A DNA stretch of 64,000 nucleotides from Halogeometricum sp. S3BR5-2 (GCF_031624635.1 NZ_JAMQOQ010000002.1:186001-250000), one strand, 5' to 3'; positions 26,976 to 33,846 are shown, counted from the stretch's first letter. Numbers and translations are program-made. Notes: generated by a model not told the origin, from the sequence alone.

Positions 26976-27349
26976 GCCTCCTCGCCGGGCCGCGAGCGTC
27001 TTAAAGCATCGCGACCATTTCTCGAAAACCGTTGTGTTTCACACTGTTTCGTTTTACGCCGCCGTTAACGGCCGTTCTCGGCGGTGAACCGTTACGAACG
27101 CACAGACGGCTCTCGGTCTCGTCGGGTGCCGGACGAAGTCCGTCTCGGAAGGGCGACTCGGGCGTTAACTGCCTCGTCACACGGGGCTCGGTGGGGGTAA
27201 CCCTCGTCACTGTCGCCCGTCTCTCGCTAGCGGACCGCCGCATTTCACGCTTGCCATCGTCGCTCCCGCGGCCGACCCGCATCCGCGTTCGGGCCGGCGC
27301 CCTCCGTCGCCCACCGTCTGCCGCGCGCCGTCCCCCCGTCGCCCTCCGG
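26976..27349. other. 374-bp intergenic region without a recognisable gene
   Basis: The left part is A+T-rich (TTTCACACTGTTTCGTTTTACG) and includes the inverted pair CCGTTAACGG. It probably carries the promoter of the receiver-PAS gene. The right part is ordinary high-GC spacer after the stop of the Nudix-eIF2B gene. Short open frames here lack start signals and family features. Confidence 0.4.
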
Positions 27350-28624
27350 TCACTCCCCGCTCCCGCCTCGCCCGTCCCACGCCGCGTGTTCGGCGTGCTC
27401 GGCGGCGACCCGGCGCGCGTCGTCGCCGTCGAGCAGTCCGTCCTCGGTGGCGAGGCCGTCCACGAGTCGGCCGGGCACCCGTTCGAACGTCGGCGCGAAC
27501 ACGTCCACGTCCTCCTCGCCGTCGTACACCGCCTCCGCCGGCGACGACTCGGTCACTACTCGCTCGTCGCCCGTCGGTCGGACCTTGTCGCGCGCGGCGA
27601 CGACGTAGACGGGGACGCCCGCCTCCCGCGCGGCCAAGGCCAACCCCGTCGTCCCCGTCTTGTTGACGACGCTCCCGTCGGGGAGCACCGCGTCCGCGCC
27701 GACGACGACGGCGTCCGGGGCGACGCTCCCGTCCGCCAGCGCCGCCGGGAACGCCGCCTCGGTGGTCAGCGTCACCGCCGCCGCCGTCTCCTCGGCCATC
27801 GCCTCCGCGACGTCGACGCCCTCGCGTTCGGGACGGGACTCCGCGACGAGGACCGAGTCCGGGCCGAACTCGCGGAGGCACTCGCAGACGGTTCCCGACC
27901 GCGAGAGCGTCGCCACGCCCGTCGCGCCGGCGTCGCGGAGGCGGTCGACCAGCGTCGCGGAGGACGCCTCGTTCGCTGCGTGCGCCGCCGAGAGCGCCCG
28001 GACCGCGGCGGCGGCGACGGCTTCCGGGCGTCGCTCGGCCGTCGCGAGGACGCGGTTCACGCGGTTCGCGACGGCGGCCATGCTCGGGCGCGCGTCGCGG
28101 AGTTCGCGCCCCACCGCGGCGACCGACTCCCAGTCGTCGGCGTCGACGGCGGCGTCCCGTAGCACTTCCAGCGCCCGTGCGGATATCCACGCCGACCCGT
28201 TCGTCCGGTCCTCCCGCACGTCGTCGACGCGCGGCGCGACGCGGCGCCACGTCTCCCAGAGGCGGGGGACGGTCTCTCGGTCGCGTATCGCCGTCGGGTC
28301 GGCCCACTCCACCGCGGCGAGTTCCTCGTTCGGCCGCACCTCGCGGGTCGTCGACTCGAACAGGAAGGGGTGGACGACGAACGACCCCTCCTCGTCGTCG
28401 ACGGCGAGCGTCTCGCCGATTCTGACGAGGCGGAGGCTCGTGCCACCGAATCCCGTCTCCTCGCGCAGTTCCCGCCGGGCGTCGAACTCGGCCTCCTCGT
28501 TGTCCTCCTCGACGTAGCCCGAGACGCCCGCCCAGCGGCCGGCGTACGTCTCGGCCCTGTCGCTGCGGCGGGTGAGAAGCACCTCACCGCGGTTTCTGAC
28601 GAAGCAGGTGACGACGTGGTCCAT
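27350..28624 (-). CDS. Nudix hydrolase fused to eIF2B-like (IF-2B superfamily) domain
   Basis: The 424-residue protein has an N-terminal Nudix domain (about 1-135) whose box is GYVEEDNEEAEFDARRELREETGF; the Gly-to-Glu spacing is one longer than the standard G-x5-E. The C-terminal domain (about 150-424) belongs to the eIF2B/ribose-1,5-bisphosphate isomerase superfamily, with GADAVLPDGSVVNKTGTTGLALAA as signature. Where isomerases carry HCNS, this protein has SRSGTV, so isomerase activity is doubtful. Fusion suggests a nucleotide or sugar-phosphate role linking hydrolysis of an NDP-X to an isomerase-like or sensing step. The ATG is at 28624. Confidence 0.82.
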   Translation of the reverse strand: MDHVVTCFVRNRGEVLLTRRSDRAETYAGRWAGVSGYVEEDNEEAEFDARRELREETGFGGTSLRLVRIGETLAVDDEEGSFVVHPFLFESTTREVRPNEELAAVEWADPTAIRDRETVPRLWETWRRVAPRVDDVREDRTNGSAWISARALEVLRDAAVDADDWESVAAVGRELRDARPSMAAVANRVNRVLATAERRPEAVAAAAVRALSAAHAANEASSATLVDRLRDAGATGVATLSRSGTVCECLREFGPDSVLVAESRPEREGVDVAEAMAEETAAAVTLTTEAAFPAALADGSVAPDAVVVGADAVLPDGSVVNKTGTTGLALAAREAGVPVYVVAARDKVRPTGDERVVTESSPAEAVYDGEEDVDVFAPTFERVPGRLVDGLATEDGLLDGDDARRVAAEHAEHAAWDGRGGSGE

Positions 28625-28682
28625 GTCACACCCTACGTCCCTCGGGACAACGGTTTTTGGGTCGACGGGCGTACCTCCTCGC

Positions 28683-29189
28683 ATGTCCGTGGACCTCGCC
28701 GTCGTCAGCGACACGCACGTCCCCTCACGCGAGGAGCGCATCCCGGAGTGGGTCGAAGAGCGCATCCGCGAGGCCGACCACGTCGTCCACGCGGGCGACT
28801 TCGACTCCGCGGAGGCGTACGACCGAGTGGTCGAACTCGCCGGCGGCGAGGCGAACCTCACGGCCGTCGTCGGCAACATCGACCCGCGCGGGTTCGACCT
28901 CCCCGAGACGGCGACGCTCGACGTCGAGGACGTGCGCTTCGTCGTCACCCACGGGTCCGGGTCGCTGGAGGGCTACCGCGAACGCGTCGTCGAGGCGGTC
29001 CGCGAGGCGGGCGGGTCGGACGCCGTCGGCATCTGCGGGCACACCCACGACGTGATGGACGAGTTCGTCGACGGCGTCCGCCTGCTCAACCCCGGGAGCG
29101 CGACGGGGGCCGAACCGGCCGCCGAGACGACGATGTACCGGCTGACCGTCGAGGGGTCGGACGTTTCCGTGACGCTGCATCACGGGTGA
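28683..29189 (+). CDS. YfcE/MJ0936-type metallophosphoesterase
   Basis: The 168-residue calcineurin-like phosphodiesterase has all expected metal ligands: Asp10 and His12 (SDTH), Asp39 (AGDFD), Asn65 (GNID), His90 (VTHG), and His120 and His122 (CGHTHD). Members hydrolyse phosphodiester bonds, typically cyclic nucleotides or artificial substrates. It is divergent from the Nudix-eIF2B gene with only 58 bp between starts. It is the last core-type gene before the accessory region. Confidence 0.88.
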   Translation: MSVDLAVVSDTHVPSREERIPEWVEERIREADHVVHAGDFDSAEAYDRVVELAGGEANLTAVVGNIDPRGFDLPETATLDVEDVRFVVTHGSGSLEGYRERVVEAVREAGGSDAVGICGHTHDVMDEFVDGVRLLNPGSATGAEPAAETTMYRLTVEGSDVSVTLHHG

Positions 29190-29260
29190 ACTCGTCGGGC
29201 GGAACCCGTTCCGTGCGGGTTCAGCGGTTCAGATCCGTTGAATTCTCGGTCGTTGATAGT

Positions 29261-29335
29261 TCGCTGAGGTCGTGCTGCATAGAGGGCGCGAATCGGTCAC
29301 TGGCACAGTGCTCAGTACGAGAGAACCGCTCGGTG
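29261..29335 (+). repeat. cassette-array repeat, copy 1 (3' part)
   Basis: Contains the second half-repeat GTGCTGCATAGAGGGCGCG ending in CGGTCAC at 29300, plus a divergent tail. The upstream half of the element is missing. It marks the left edge of the accessory region. Confidence 0.75.
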
Positions 29336-29343
29336 CCGAGGCC

Positions 29344-29559
29344 TTACTGTGCGAATCGCTGTGACGTTCCGAAGAACCTGTAGACCCCGACGAATACACT
29401 CGCCAGTAGAAGACCCCCACCAGAGTTAACGAGCCAGCTTGAGATATGTAGCCACCCGAATCGGAGAGATTCTGGGGTTAGCAACCCGAAACAGAGTATG
29501 AATAGCCCCACCCAGAACAACTCATTGCGTCGGTAGAGGGATATGAGCAATTCCCGCAT
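29344..29559 (-). CDS. small two-helix membrane protein in repeat array
   Basis: This 71-residue protein has a basic N-terminus (MRELLISLYRRNE) and two hydrophobic helices (LFWVGLFILCFGLL and LVNSGGGLLLASVFVGVYRF). The ATG at 29559 has ATATTG about 25 bp upstream, consistent with leaderless transcription. It sits alone between repeat copies 1 and 2. Codon use is clearly less GC-rich than in the core genes. No family is recognised. Confidence 0.6.
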   Translation of the reverse strand: MRELLISLYRRNELFWVGLFILCFGLLTPESLRFGWLHISSWLVNSGGGLLLASVFVGVYRFFGTSQRFAQ

Positions 29560-29664
29560 AGTGATTGTTATTTCTGGTTGACAATATACATTTCGCACAC
29601 TGATACGCTTGCACACCAATTCGCCAGTTATCTATCGCCAGTTAAGGAAATGAGATACCTCCGC

Positions 29665-29759
29665 GTGCTGAATACACCCTCTGTCTCGGCTACGCCACTC
29701 CTGACAGTGTTTGGCGAGGTTTCTGTGTACGTGCTGAATAGAGAGCGCGAGTCGGTCAC
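29665..29759 (+). repeat. cassette-array repeat, copy 2
   Basis: A full two-half copy. It starts with GTGCTGAATACACCCTCTG at 29665. Its second half-repeat GTGCTGAATAGAGAGCGCG begins at 29731 and ends in GTCAC at 29759. Confidence 0.85.
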
Positions 29760-29800
29760 TATCCAATCGACTTATTGTCAACCGCTGTTAATATCCTACA

Positions 29801-30013
29801 GTGCCTTTGTTGAACACCTCATCATTGATTGCTCGTCGATGGAAAAGTGGTGTTTTAGTTACTCTCGTAGCGCTTATCATGGTTTTCCGCTTTTACCTAG
29901 TTCCAGATGGTTCTTTGCTAGACAAAGGACTCACAGTTGTCGGTGTAATCTTGATGGTTGCATTCTTTGTGAGGGCGTATTACCGGGGACAGTACGGGAA
30001 ATCACCGTGGTAA
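29801..30013 (+). CDS. small two-helix membrane protein in repeat array
   Basis: The 70-residue reading from GTG at 29801 gives two hydrophobic helices (GVLVTLVALIMVFRFYL and GLTVVGVILMVAFFVRAYY) and a basic end (RGQYGKSPW). GTTAATATCC lies just upstream and may include the TATA element. Two TTG codons 6 and 9 bp later are alternative starts. It is the only gene between repeat copies 2 and 3. The function is unknown. Confidence 0.5.
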   Translation: MPLLNTSSLIARRWKSGVLVTLVALIMVFRFYLVPDGSLLDKGLTVVGVILMVAFFVRAYYRGQYGKSPW

Positions 30014-30061
30014 ATTAGTTCAACCCGTGAGTTAGAATGGTCACTAATGTGGTGTCCGTAA

Positions 30062-30200
30062 GTGCTGAACTCACCCTCTCCATTCAGCACGTCGCTCTTG
30101 ACCGCCTTCAGTGAGGTTGCTGTGGGCGTGCTGCATAGCGGGCGCGAATCGGCCATGGGCTCGGTATCCAGTATAAGCGAGTCGGCTTGCTCAGAACAGG
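30062..30200 (+). repeat. cassette-array repeat, copy 3
   Basis: This copy is complete with tail. Its left half contains an 8-bp inverted repeat GTGCTGAA/TTCAGCAC (30062-30090). The second half-repeat GTGCTGCATAGCGGGCGCG starts at 30128. The tail TTGCTCAGAAC ends near 30200. Confidence 0.85.
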
Positions 30201-30241
30201 CGTCCTGTCTGACGGCCTGTCGTCGAATTGCTCTGATACGT

Positions 30242-30643
30242 TCAGCTTCGTCGACTATCGAGAGACAGCTTGGTCGCCACCCACCCACCGGCACGACCGA
30301 ATCCGAGCCCGAACAGTGAAGAAACGCACAGTAGTAGCCCACAGAATACGATTCCAAGTAGCGGCCGTCTCACTGCTGTGCCAACCGTTACCATGGAGAT
30401 GACCAGTCCAACGAGGCCAGCGACGAAGCCAGTTCGGAGGCCAGCAGCACCGGGGTCTGACGAGCGGATTGCAGCGATGGTTCCTGCGATGAACGCTCCG
30501 AATATCATGATACCACCGCCAATGGTCGCCTCAGAGTTCGGTAACCAATTCAGAAGGGCGGTGACAGGTAACGAGGCAATTGCACCGAAGAGCGCAAATC
30601 GCCATATCTCAGGAGGGGTACGGACGCGGAGAGATAGCACCAT
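30242..30643 (-). CDS. DUF5518-like membrane protein in repeat array
   Basis: A 133-residue protein with four hydrophobic segments and Gly-rich turns (GGGIMIFGAFIAGTIAAIRSSDPGAAGLRTGFVAGLVGLV). It is similar in pattern to the DUF5518-like protein at 16825-17193. The ATG at 30643 is preferred over an upstream in-frame start because AATATAT lies 26-32 bp before it. It is the sole gene between repeat copies 3 and 4. Confidence 0.65.
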   Translation of the reverse strand: MVLSLRVRTPPEIWRFALFGAIASLPVTALLNWLPNSEATIGGGIMIFGAFIAGTIAAIRSSDPGAAGLRTGFVAGLVGLVISMVTVGTAVRRPLLGIVFCGLLLCVSSLFGLGFGRAGGWVATKLSLDSRRS

Positions 30644-30729
30644 ATTCCTACTACAAGTTGCCAACAATATATCATTTGTGTGAGATTGGACGATGAAAAT
30701 CTCGACGACCAATTAACTGCTGTTACACT

Positions 30730-30882
30730 CGCAGGCGCTACTCAGCAGTTAGTTTAGCGGGAATACAACAGAATAGAGGAGTCCTCTGTGCTGAATACAC
30801 TCTCTGAATCTGTCACGACGCTTCTGACAGCGTTCGGTGGGGTTTCTGCGAGCATGCTGAATAGAGGGCGCAAGTCGGTCAA
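30730..30882 (+). repeat. cassette-array repeat, copy 4 with 5' extension
   Basis: A two-half copy (30788-30882) preceded by the block CGCAGGCGCTACTCAGC at 30730. That block recurs before copy 14 (40533), which shows a second repeat subtype with its own left flank. Confidence 0.85.
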
Positions 30883-30956
30883 TTGTGTTCACTGGAGCGT
30901 GAAAACCGTCTCAGAGAACCCACGTTTCCATCTCGTCTGAGAGTGGTCTGCCGAAC

Positions 30957-30965
30957 GCTTATACG
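30957..30965 (+). promoter_or_regulatory. TATA element of hicB
   Basis: GCTTATACG lies about 27 bp before the hicB ATG at 30990. The spacing indicates a leaderless hicBA transcript starting inside the cassette, not in the repeat. Confidence 0.5.
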
Positions 30966-30989
30966 GCTCATCGGGTTACTAGAAGTACG

Positions 30990-31259
30990 ATGGCCAGTTC
31001 GACTCAGAACGGCGACGCCAACGATGGCGAGATACGTCTCTGGCAAGAGGATGGCTGGTGGATCGCGAACGACGTCGATACGGGCGTGACGACGCAGGGA
31101 GCGTCTAGAACGGAGGCACTGGAAAACCTGGACGACGCCGTCGCAGTCCATACCGGGGAGCGTGGCCACGAACCGACGGACGAGGAACTCCGTTCGCTGG
31201 GAATCGACCCCGAGGACAACACCACCGGCGACCAGGCACCGCCAGATGTCCTCGACTGA
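30990..31259 (+). CDS. hicB: HicB-family antitoxin
   Basis: The 89-residue protein shows the HicB partial RNase-H-like fold: EIRLWQEDGWWIANDVDTGVTTQGASRTEALENLDDAVAVH. An acidic C-terminal tail follows. HicB binds and inhibits the HicA mRNA interferase and usually represses its own operon. The antitoxin gene comes first and the toxin follows after 3 bp, an order common in archaeal hicBA pairs. It occupies its own interval between repeats 4 and 5. Confidence 0.85.
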   Translation: MASSTQNGDANDGEIRLWQEDGWWIANDVDTGVTTQGASRTEALENLDDAVAVHTGERGHEPTDEELRSLGIDPEDNTTGDQAPPDVLD

Positions 31260-31262
31260 TCG

Positions 31263-31514
31263 ATGGGAAGGCGAACGTTCTCCGGAATGGAGGTCGTAAC
31301 GGTGCTGGTCAACGTCGGCGGGTTCGAGTGGCGACGAACGACCGGTGACCACGCTCAACTGTACTACGAACACCCGACGAACGAAGAGGACCGTCGACAA
31401 GTGACTGTCCCGTTACACAGCGAACTCCGTACCGGAACGCTCCGAAGTATCGCCGAAAGCGCCGGAGCACACGACTTCGATGCGTTCTGCGAGTGGATCG
31501 ACGAAAACGCTTGA
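31263..31514 (+). CDS. hicA: HicA-family mRNA interferase toxin
   Basis: The 83-residue protein is a HicA double-stranded-RNA-binding-fold toxin. The catalytic His30 lies in TTGDHAQLYYEHP (GSH in most relatives). The end VTVPLHSELRTGTLRSIAESAGAHDFDAFCEWI is typical. HicA cleaves mRNA to arrest translation when HicB is lost. It is translationally linked to hicB by a 3-bp gap. The full-length toxin appears intact. Confidence 0.85.
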   Translation: MGRRTFSGMEVVTVLVNVGGFEWRRTTGDHAQLYYEHPTNEEDRRQVTVPLHSELRTGTLRSIAESAGAHDFDAFCEWIDENA

Positions 31515-31540
31515 TCTTCCACGAAGAGGTGGATGCTCTC

Positions 31541-31590
31541 ACCGTTGTCGAATACCGAGTAGGCTTTCGTGCTTATGCTGAATAGAGGGC
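31541..31590 (+). repeat. cassette-array repeat, copy 5 (partial)
   Basis: The fragment ATGCTGAATAGAGGGC (31575-31590) of the second half-repeat stops abruptly where the hairpin-rich element begins. Weak similarity extends left to about 31541. The repeat seems to have been interrupted by that element. Confidence 0.6.
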
Positions 31591-31782
31591 ACCTTTTTAC
31601 TTCGCCGAGTGCGCCTGCGGCGCACCGCTCTCGCGAGAACGCGGAACGTTCTCCTGGCTGACGAGACGGGAGGCGTCTCGTGAACCCCGCAAAAATCTGG
31701 ACCAAAAAGGGCCGACTCCGCCGTCTTCGACGGCTTCGTCGGAGAATCGCTCGCTCCCTCCGGTCGCTCGCGGATGCTCGTT
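31587..31782 (+). repeat. hairpin-rich intergenic element, long form
   Basis: This element of about 195 bp lies between repeat copies 5 and 6. It has at least four perfect hairpins in series: TGCGCC/GGCGCA (31610-31624), GAGAACG/CGTTCTC (31635-31653), ACGAGACG/CGTCTCGT (31661-31681) and GCCGTC/GACGGC (31720-31734). GCAAAAATCTGGACCAAAAA at 31689-31708 also occurs, inverted and slightly changed, at 7670-7690. From memory this sequence is frequent in Haloferacaceae genomes. No start signal supports a protein here. Confidence 0.7.
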
Positions 31783-31915
31783 GCGCATTTCTCTACTGGA
31801 CCGCTGTTTCGCAACCAACGGCGTGAAACGAATCGCAGTGCCGTGCCGAATAGAGAGCGCGAATCGGCCACGGACTCGGCACCTGCTGTGAGAGAAGCGA
31901 ATCGCTCAGAACGAC
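31783..31915 (+). repeat. cassette-array repeat, copy 6 (internal deletion)
   Basis: The left arm (CGCATTTCTCTACTGG at 31784, GTTTCGC to GTGAAAC) runs directly into the second half-repeat CGAATAGAGAGCGCG. The block of about 66 bp between the two half-repeats is absent. The tail ATCGCTCAGAAC ends near 31912. Confidence 0.85.
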
Positions 31916-31990
31916 GTACGTATCGCCCACCGAAGTTTGCTGAATGACTGCCGGAGGAGTGGTATTTCGAGATATGAGGGAAACAGAACC

Positions 31991-31996
31991 TATAAG
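31991..31996 (+). promoter_or_regulatory. TATA box of the trpS leader
   Basis: TATAAG, preceded by AACC, lies 25-30 bp before the ATG of the short leader reading frame at 32021. It is thus about 190 bp before trpS. It predicts a transcript beginning at or just before that leader ATG. Confidence 0.6.
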
Positions 31997-32020
31997 CAGT
32001 GCAATCTTGTCGATGTCAAT

Positions 32021-32092
32021 ATGGTGTCTACTTCCCACGCCAATTGCTGGCGTTGGCACGTGTATCGGGAAGTGGACAGTAGCGCGGCTTAG
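32021..32092 (+). CDS. candidate Trp-Arg-Trp leader peptide of trpS
   Basis: This 23-residue frame starts with ATG 25-30 bp after a TATA box, so it would be read from a leaderless mRNA. Residues 9-13 are Cys-Trp-Arg-Trp-His; the Trp codons are at 32048-32050 and 32054-32056. The first Trp codon forms part of the right arm of a hairpin (ACGCCA 32037-32042, TGGCGT 32048-32053). The frame stops at TAG 32090-32092, before two further hairpins and then trpS. Two Trp codons in so short a frame, directly upstream of a Trp-tRNA synthetase, match the design of attenuator leader peptides. Translation is inferred, not shown. Confidence 0.5.
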   Translation: MVSTSHANCWRWHVYREVDSSAA

Positions 32093-32099
32093 GGTCAGA

Positions 32100-32156
32100 C
32101 GGGCTTAACCCGGCGGATTCGGTCGCGATGCTCACTCGCTTTCTCAATCGCATCGC
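32100..32156 (+). promoter_or_regulatory. alternative hairpins in trpS leader
   Basis: After the leader stop codon, CGGG/CCCG (32100-32103, 32109-32112) competes with GGGT/ACCC (32092-32095, 32108-32111). A 7-bp perfect stem GCGATGC/GCATCGC (32125-32131, 32150-32156) follows. It ends 30 nt before the trpS ATG and could hide or expose the trpS start region or act on transcription. Confidence 0.45.
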
Positions 32157-32186
32157 CTCCTAAGTGACTGCAATCATCAAACACAC

Positions 32187-33368
32187 ATGCCAGCAGAAGA
32201 CGACTTCACCGTAACGCCATACGCCGTCGAAGGCGACATCGACTACGACCGACTCATAGACATGTTCGGGGCTGATGCCCTCACTGCCGAGCAGAGGGCT
32301 AAGTTTCCTGACCCCGGCCATCCGCTCGTGCGCCGTAGCGTGTTCTATGCAGAGCGTGACGTAGACCCATTCCTTGATGCCGCCAACGAAGACAAGCTTC
32401 ATTCCATCGTGACGGGACGTGGCCCCTCAGGGCCGATGCACATCGGTCACATCTTCCCATTCTACTTCGCTAAGTATCTACAAAACCAGACAGGAACTCT
32501 CGTCTACATCCCGTTCTCCGACGACGAGAAGTACTTTCTCAAAGACAAGTCGCTGGAGGAAATCAGCGGCTACACCCGCGAAAACCTCCTTGACCTTCTC
32601 GCAGTCGGGTTCAACCCCGAACGAACCCGAATCGTCGTAGACACGGCGGACGCGGACGTGGTGTACCCTCTAGCGACCGCGTTTGCCAAGGAAGTGACGC
32701 AAGCGACCGTGGACGCAACATACGGAGAACCCGAGAATATCGGTCTCTCGTTCTACCCTGCTGTCCAAGCCACACACCTCCTCCTCCCGCAACTTGTGGA
32801 GGGTCGCCATCCGACGCTCGTCCCGATTGCGGTTGATCAAGACCCCCACGTTCGAGTCTGTCGGGACATCGCGGCCAAGGAACGGTACGATGTGGCCAAG
32901 CCCGGTGCCTTGCTCTCGAAGTTTCTCCCAAGTCTCGAAGGGCCGGGGAAGATGAGTTCGTCCGACGATGCACCGAGTATCCTTCTCTCAGACGATCGAG
33001 AGACGGTCTTCAACAAAATCCGCACCCATGCTTATTCTGGTGGGCAGACGAGTCTCAAAGCACATCGAGAGCAGGGAGGAAATCCCGAGGTAGATGTCTC
33101 GTATCAGTTCCTGTACTACTTCTTTGAAGAAAATGATGAGCAGGTAGAACGGCTTGCACGCGAGTATCGAAACGGGTCACTCCTGAGTGGTGAACTCAAA
33201 GATATGGCGGCGAAGAATATTGCGAACTTCCTCGAAGCACATCAAGAACGTCGCAGGGCGCTTGGCTCGCTCGAAGACGAGTTGGAACAGTTCCGCTTGA
33301 CAGAGGATGAGCGACAGGTTGCGCGGCGGCGAGCAGGCTACCCCGAGAGTTCTCTGGTTCAGAGATAG
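32187..33368 (+). CDS. trpS: accessory tryptophan--tRNA ligase
   Basis: This 393-residue class I synthetase is of the archaeal/eukaryotic TrpRS kind. HIGH is at 85-88 (GPSGPMHIGHIF), KMSSS at 255-259, and NIGLSFYPAVQATHLLLPQ forms the substrate region. It is shorter than the roughly 500-residue TrpRS usual in haloarchaea (from memory). Its A+T-richer codons and its place in the repeat array suggest an acquired second copy. Auxiliary TrpRS genes in bacteria can give resistance to the TrpRS inhibitor indolmycin; that role is only a hypothesis here. A leader with Trp codons precedes it. Confidence 0.9.
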   Translation: MPAEDDFTVTPYAVEGDIDYDRLIDMFGADALTAEQRAKFPDPGHPLVRRSVFYAERDVDPFLDAANEDKLHSIVTGRGPSGPMHIGHIFPFYFAKYLQNQTGTLVYIPFSDDEKYFLKDKSLEEISGYTRENLLDLLAVGFNPERTRIVVDTADADVVYPLATAFAKEVTQATVDATYGEPENIGLSFYPAVQATHLLLPQLVEGRHPTLVPIAVDQDPHVRVCRDIAAKERYDVAKPGALLSKFLPSLEGPGKMSSSDDAPSILLSDDRETVFNKIRTHAYSGGQTSLKAHREQGGNPEVDVSYQFLYYFFEENDEQVERLAREYRNGSLLSGELKDMAAKNIANFLEAHQERRRALGSLEDELEQFRLTEDERQVARRRAGYPESSLVQR

Positions 33369-33400
33369 ACCCACTCACTCGGAAATCAACCTACTAAGTT

Positions 33401-33556
33401 CGCATTTCTCTACTGGACGGTTGCTTCGCAACCAACGGCGTGAAACGACTCGCAGTGCCCTGCTGAATACACCCTCTGAGTCGGTCACGACGCTTCTGAC
33501 AGCGTTCGGTGAGATTGCTGTGGGCGTGCTGCATAGAGGGCGCGAGTCGGTCATAG
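33401..33556 (+). repeat. cassette-array repeat, copy 7 (complete)
   Basis: One of the fullest copies. It has the left arm CGCATTTCTCTACTGGACGG with CAAC...GTGAAAC, the first half-repeat at 33460, the spacer TTCTGACAGCGTTCGGTGAG, and the second half-repeat GTGCTGCATAGAGGGCGCG ending in GGTCA. That TCA also provides the stop codon of the next gene on the minus strand. Confidence 0.9.
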
Positions 33557-33814
33557 GAGAGAAAGAGCAGTACCGAGAACACTCAGACAGGCAGCCGCAA
33601 TCAGCGCAAAGAGGAGACTAGCGGAGATCTCAAAGCTATCAGGGTCTCTTTGCAGTGATTCATAGCCAGCCACAATAGTCATCCCGGCCCCACCAACGGT
33701 CATAAGCAAGAGCGGAATACTATGGTCGCCAGAGAGAACCGATAGCGCCGCTGGAAGCCCAATAGAAAGTCCAATTACTGCAAGAGCACCGCTGTAGATA
33801 TACAATCGTTCCAT
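33551..33814 (-). CDS. small membrane protein, tandem duplicate copy A
   Basis: The 87-residue protein has three hydrophobic segments (IYSGALAVIGLSIGLPAALSVL, IPLLLMTVGGAGMTIVAGY, ISASLLFALIAAACLSVLGTALSLL). It is identical to the product at 34011-34274 except Leu16/Phe and Leu34/Ile, although the DNA differs at about a dozen places, so selection seems to keep the protein. TATA-like AAATATATC (33838-33846) lies 24-32 bp before the ATG. The stop codon is formed by the last bases of repeat copy 7. The function is unknown. Confidence 0.75.
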   Translation of the reverse strand: MERLYIYSGALAVIGLSIGLPAALSVLSGDHSIPLLLMTVGGAGMTIVAGYESLQRDPDSFEISASLLFALIAAACLSVLGTALSLL

Positions 33815-33837
33815 AGACGTCTAATCAAACCTTGGCC

Positions 33838-33846
33838 AAATATATC
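33838..33846 (-). promoter_or_regulatory. TATA element of duplicate copy A
   Basis: AAATATATC (TATATTT on the gene strand) lies 24-32 bp before the ATG at 33814. It is preserved at 34297-34305 before copy B, so each unit carries its own leaderless promoter. Confidence 0.55.

Noticed and set aside
31587-31871. Protein-coding frame through the hairpin element on the minus strand.
   Set aside because: The frame exists because stop codons are rare there, but it spans two different repeat elements and lacks start signals.
33394-33582. Small minus-strand reading frames inside repeat copies.
   Set aside because: The frames differ from copy to copy (different reading frames are open), so the conserved unit is DNA, not protein.
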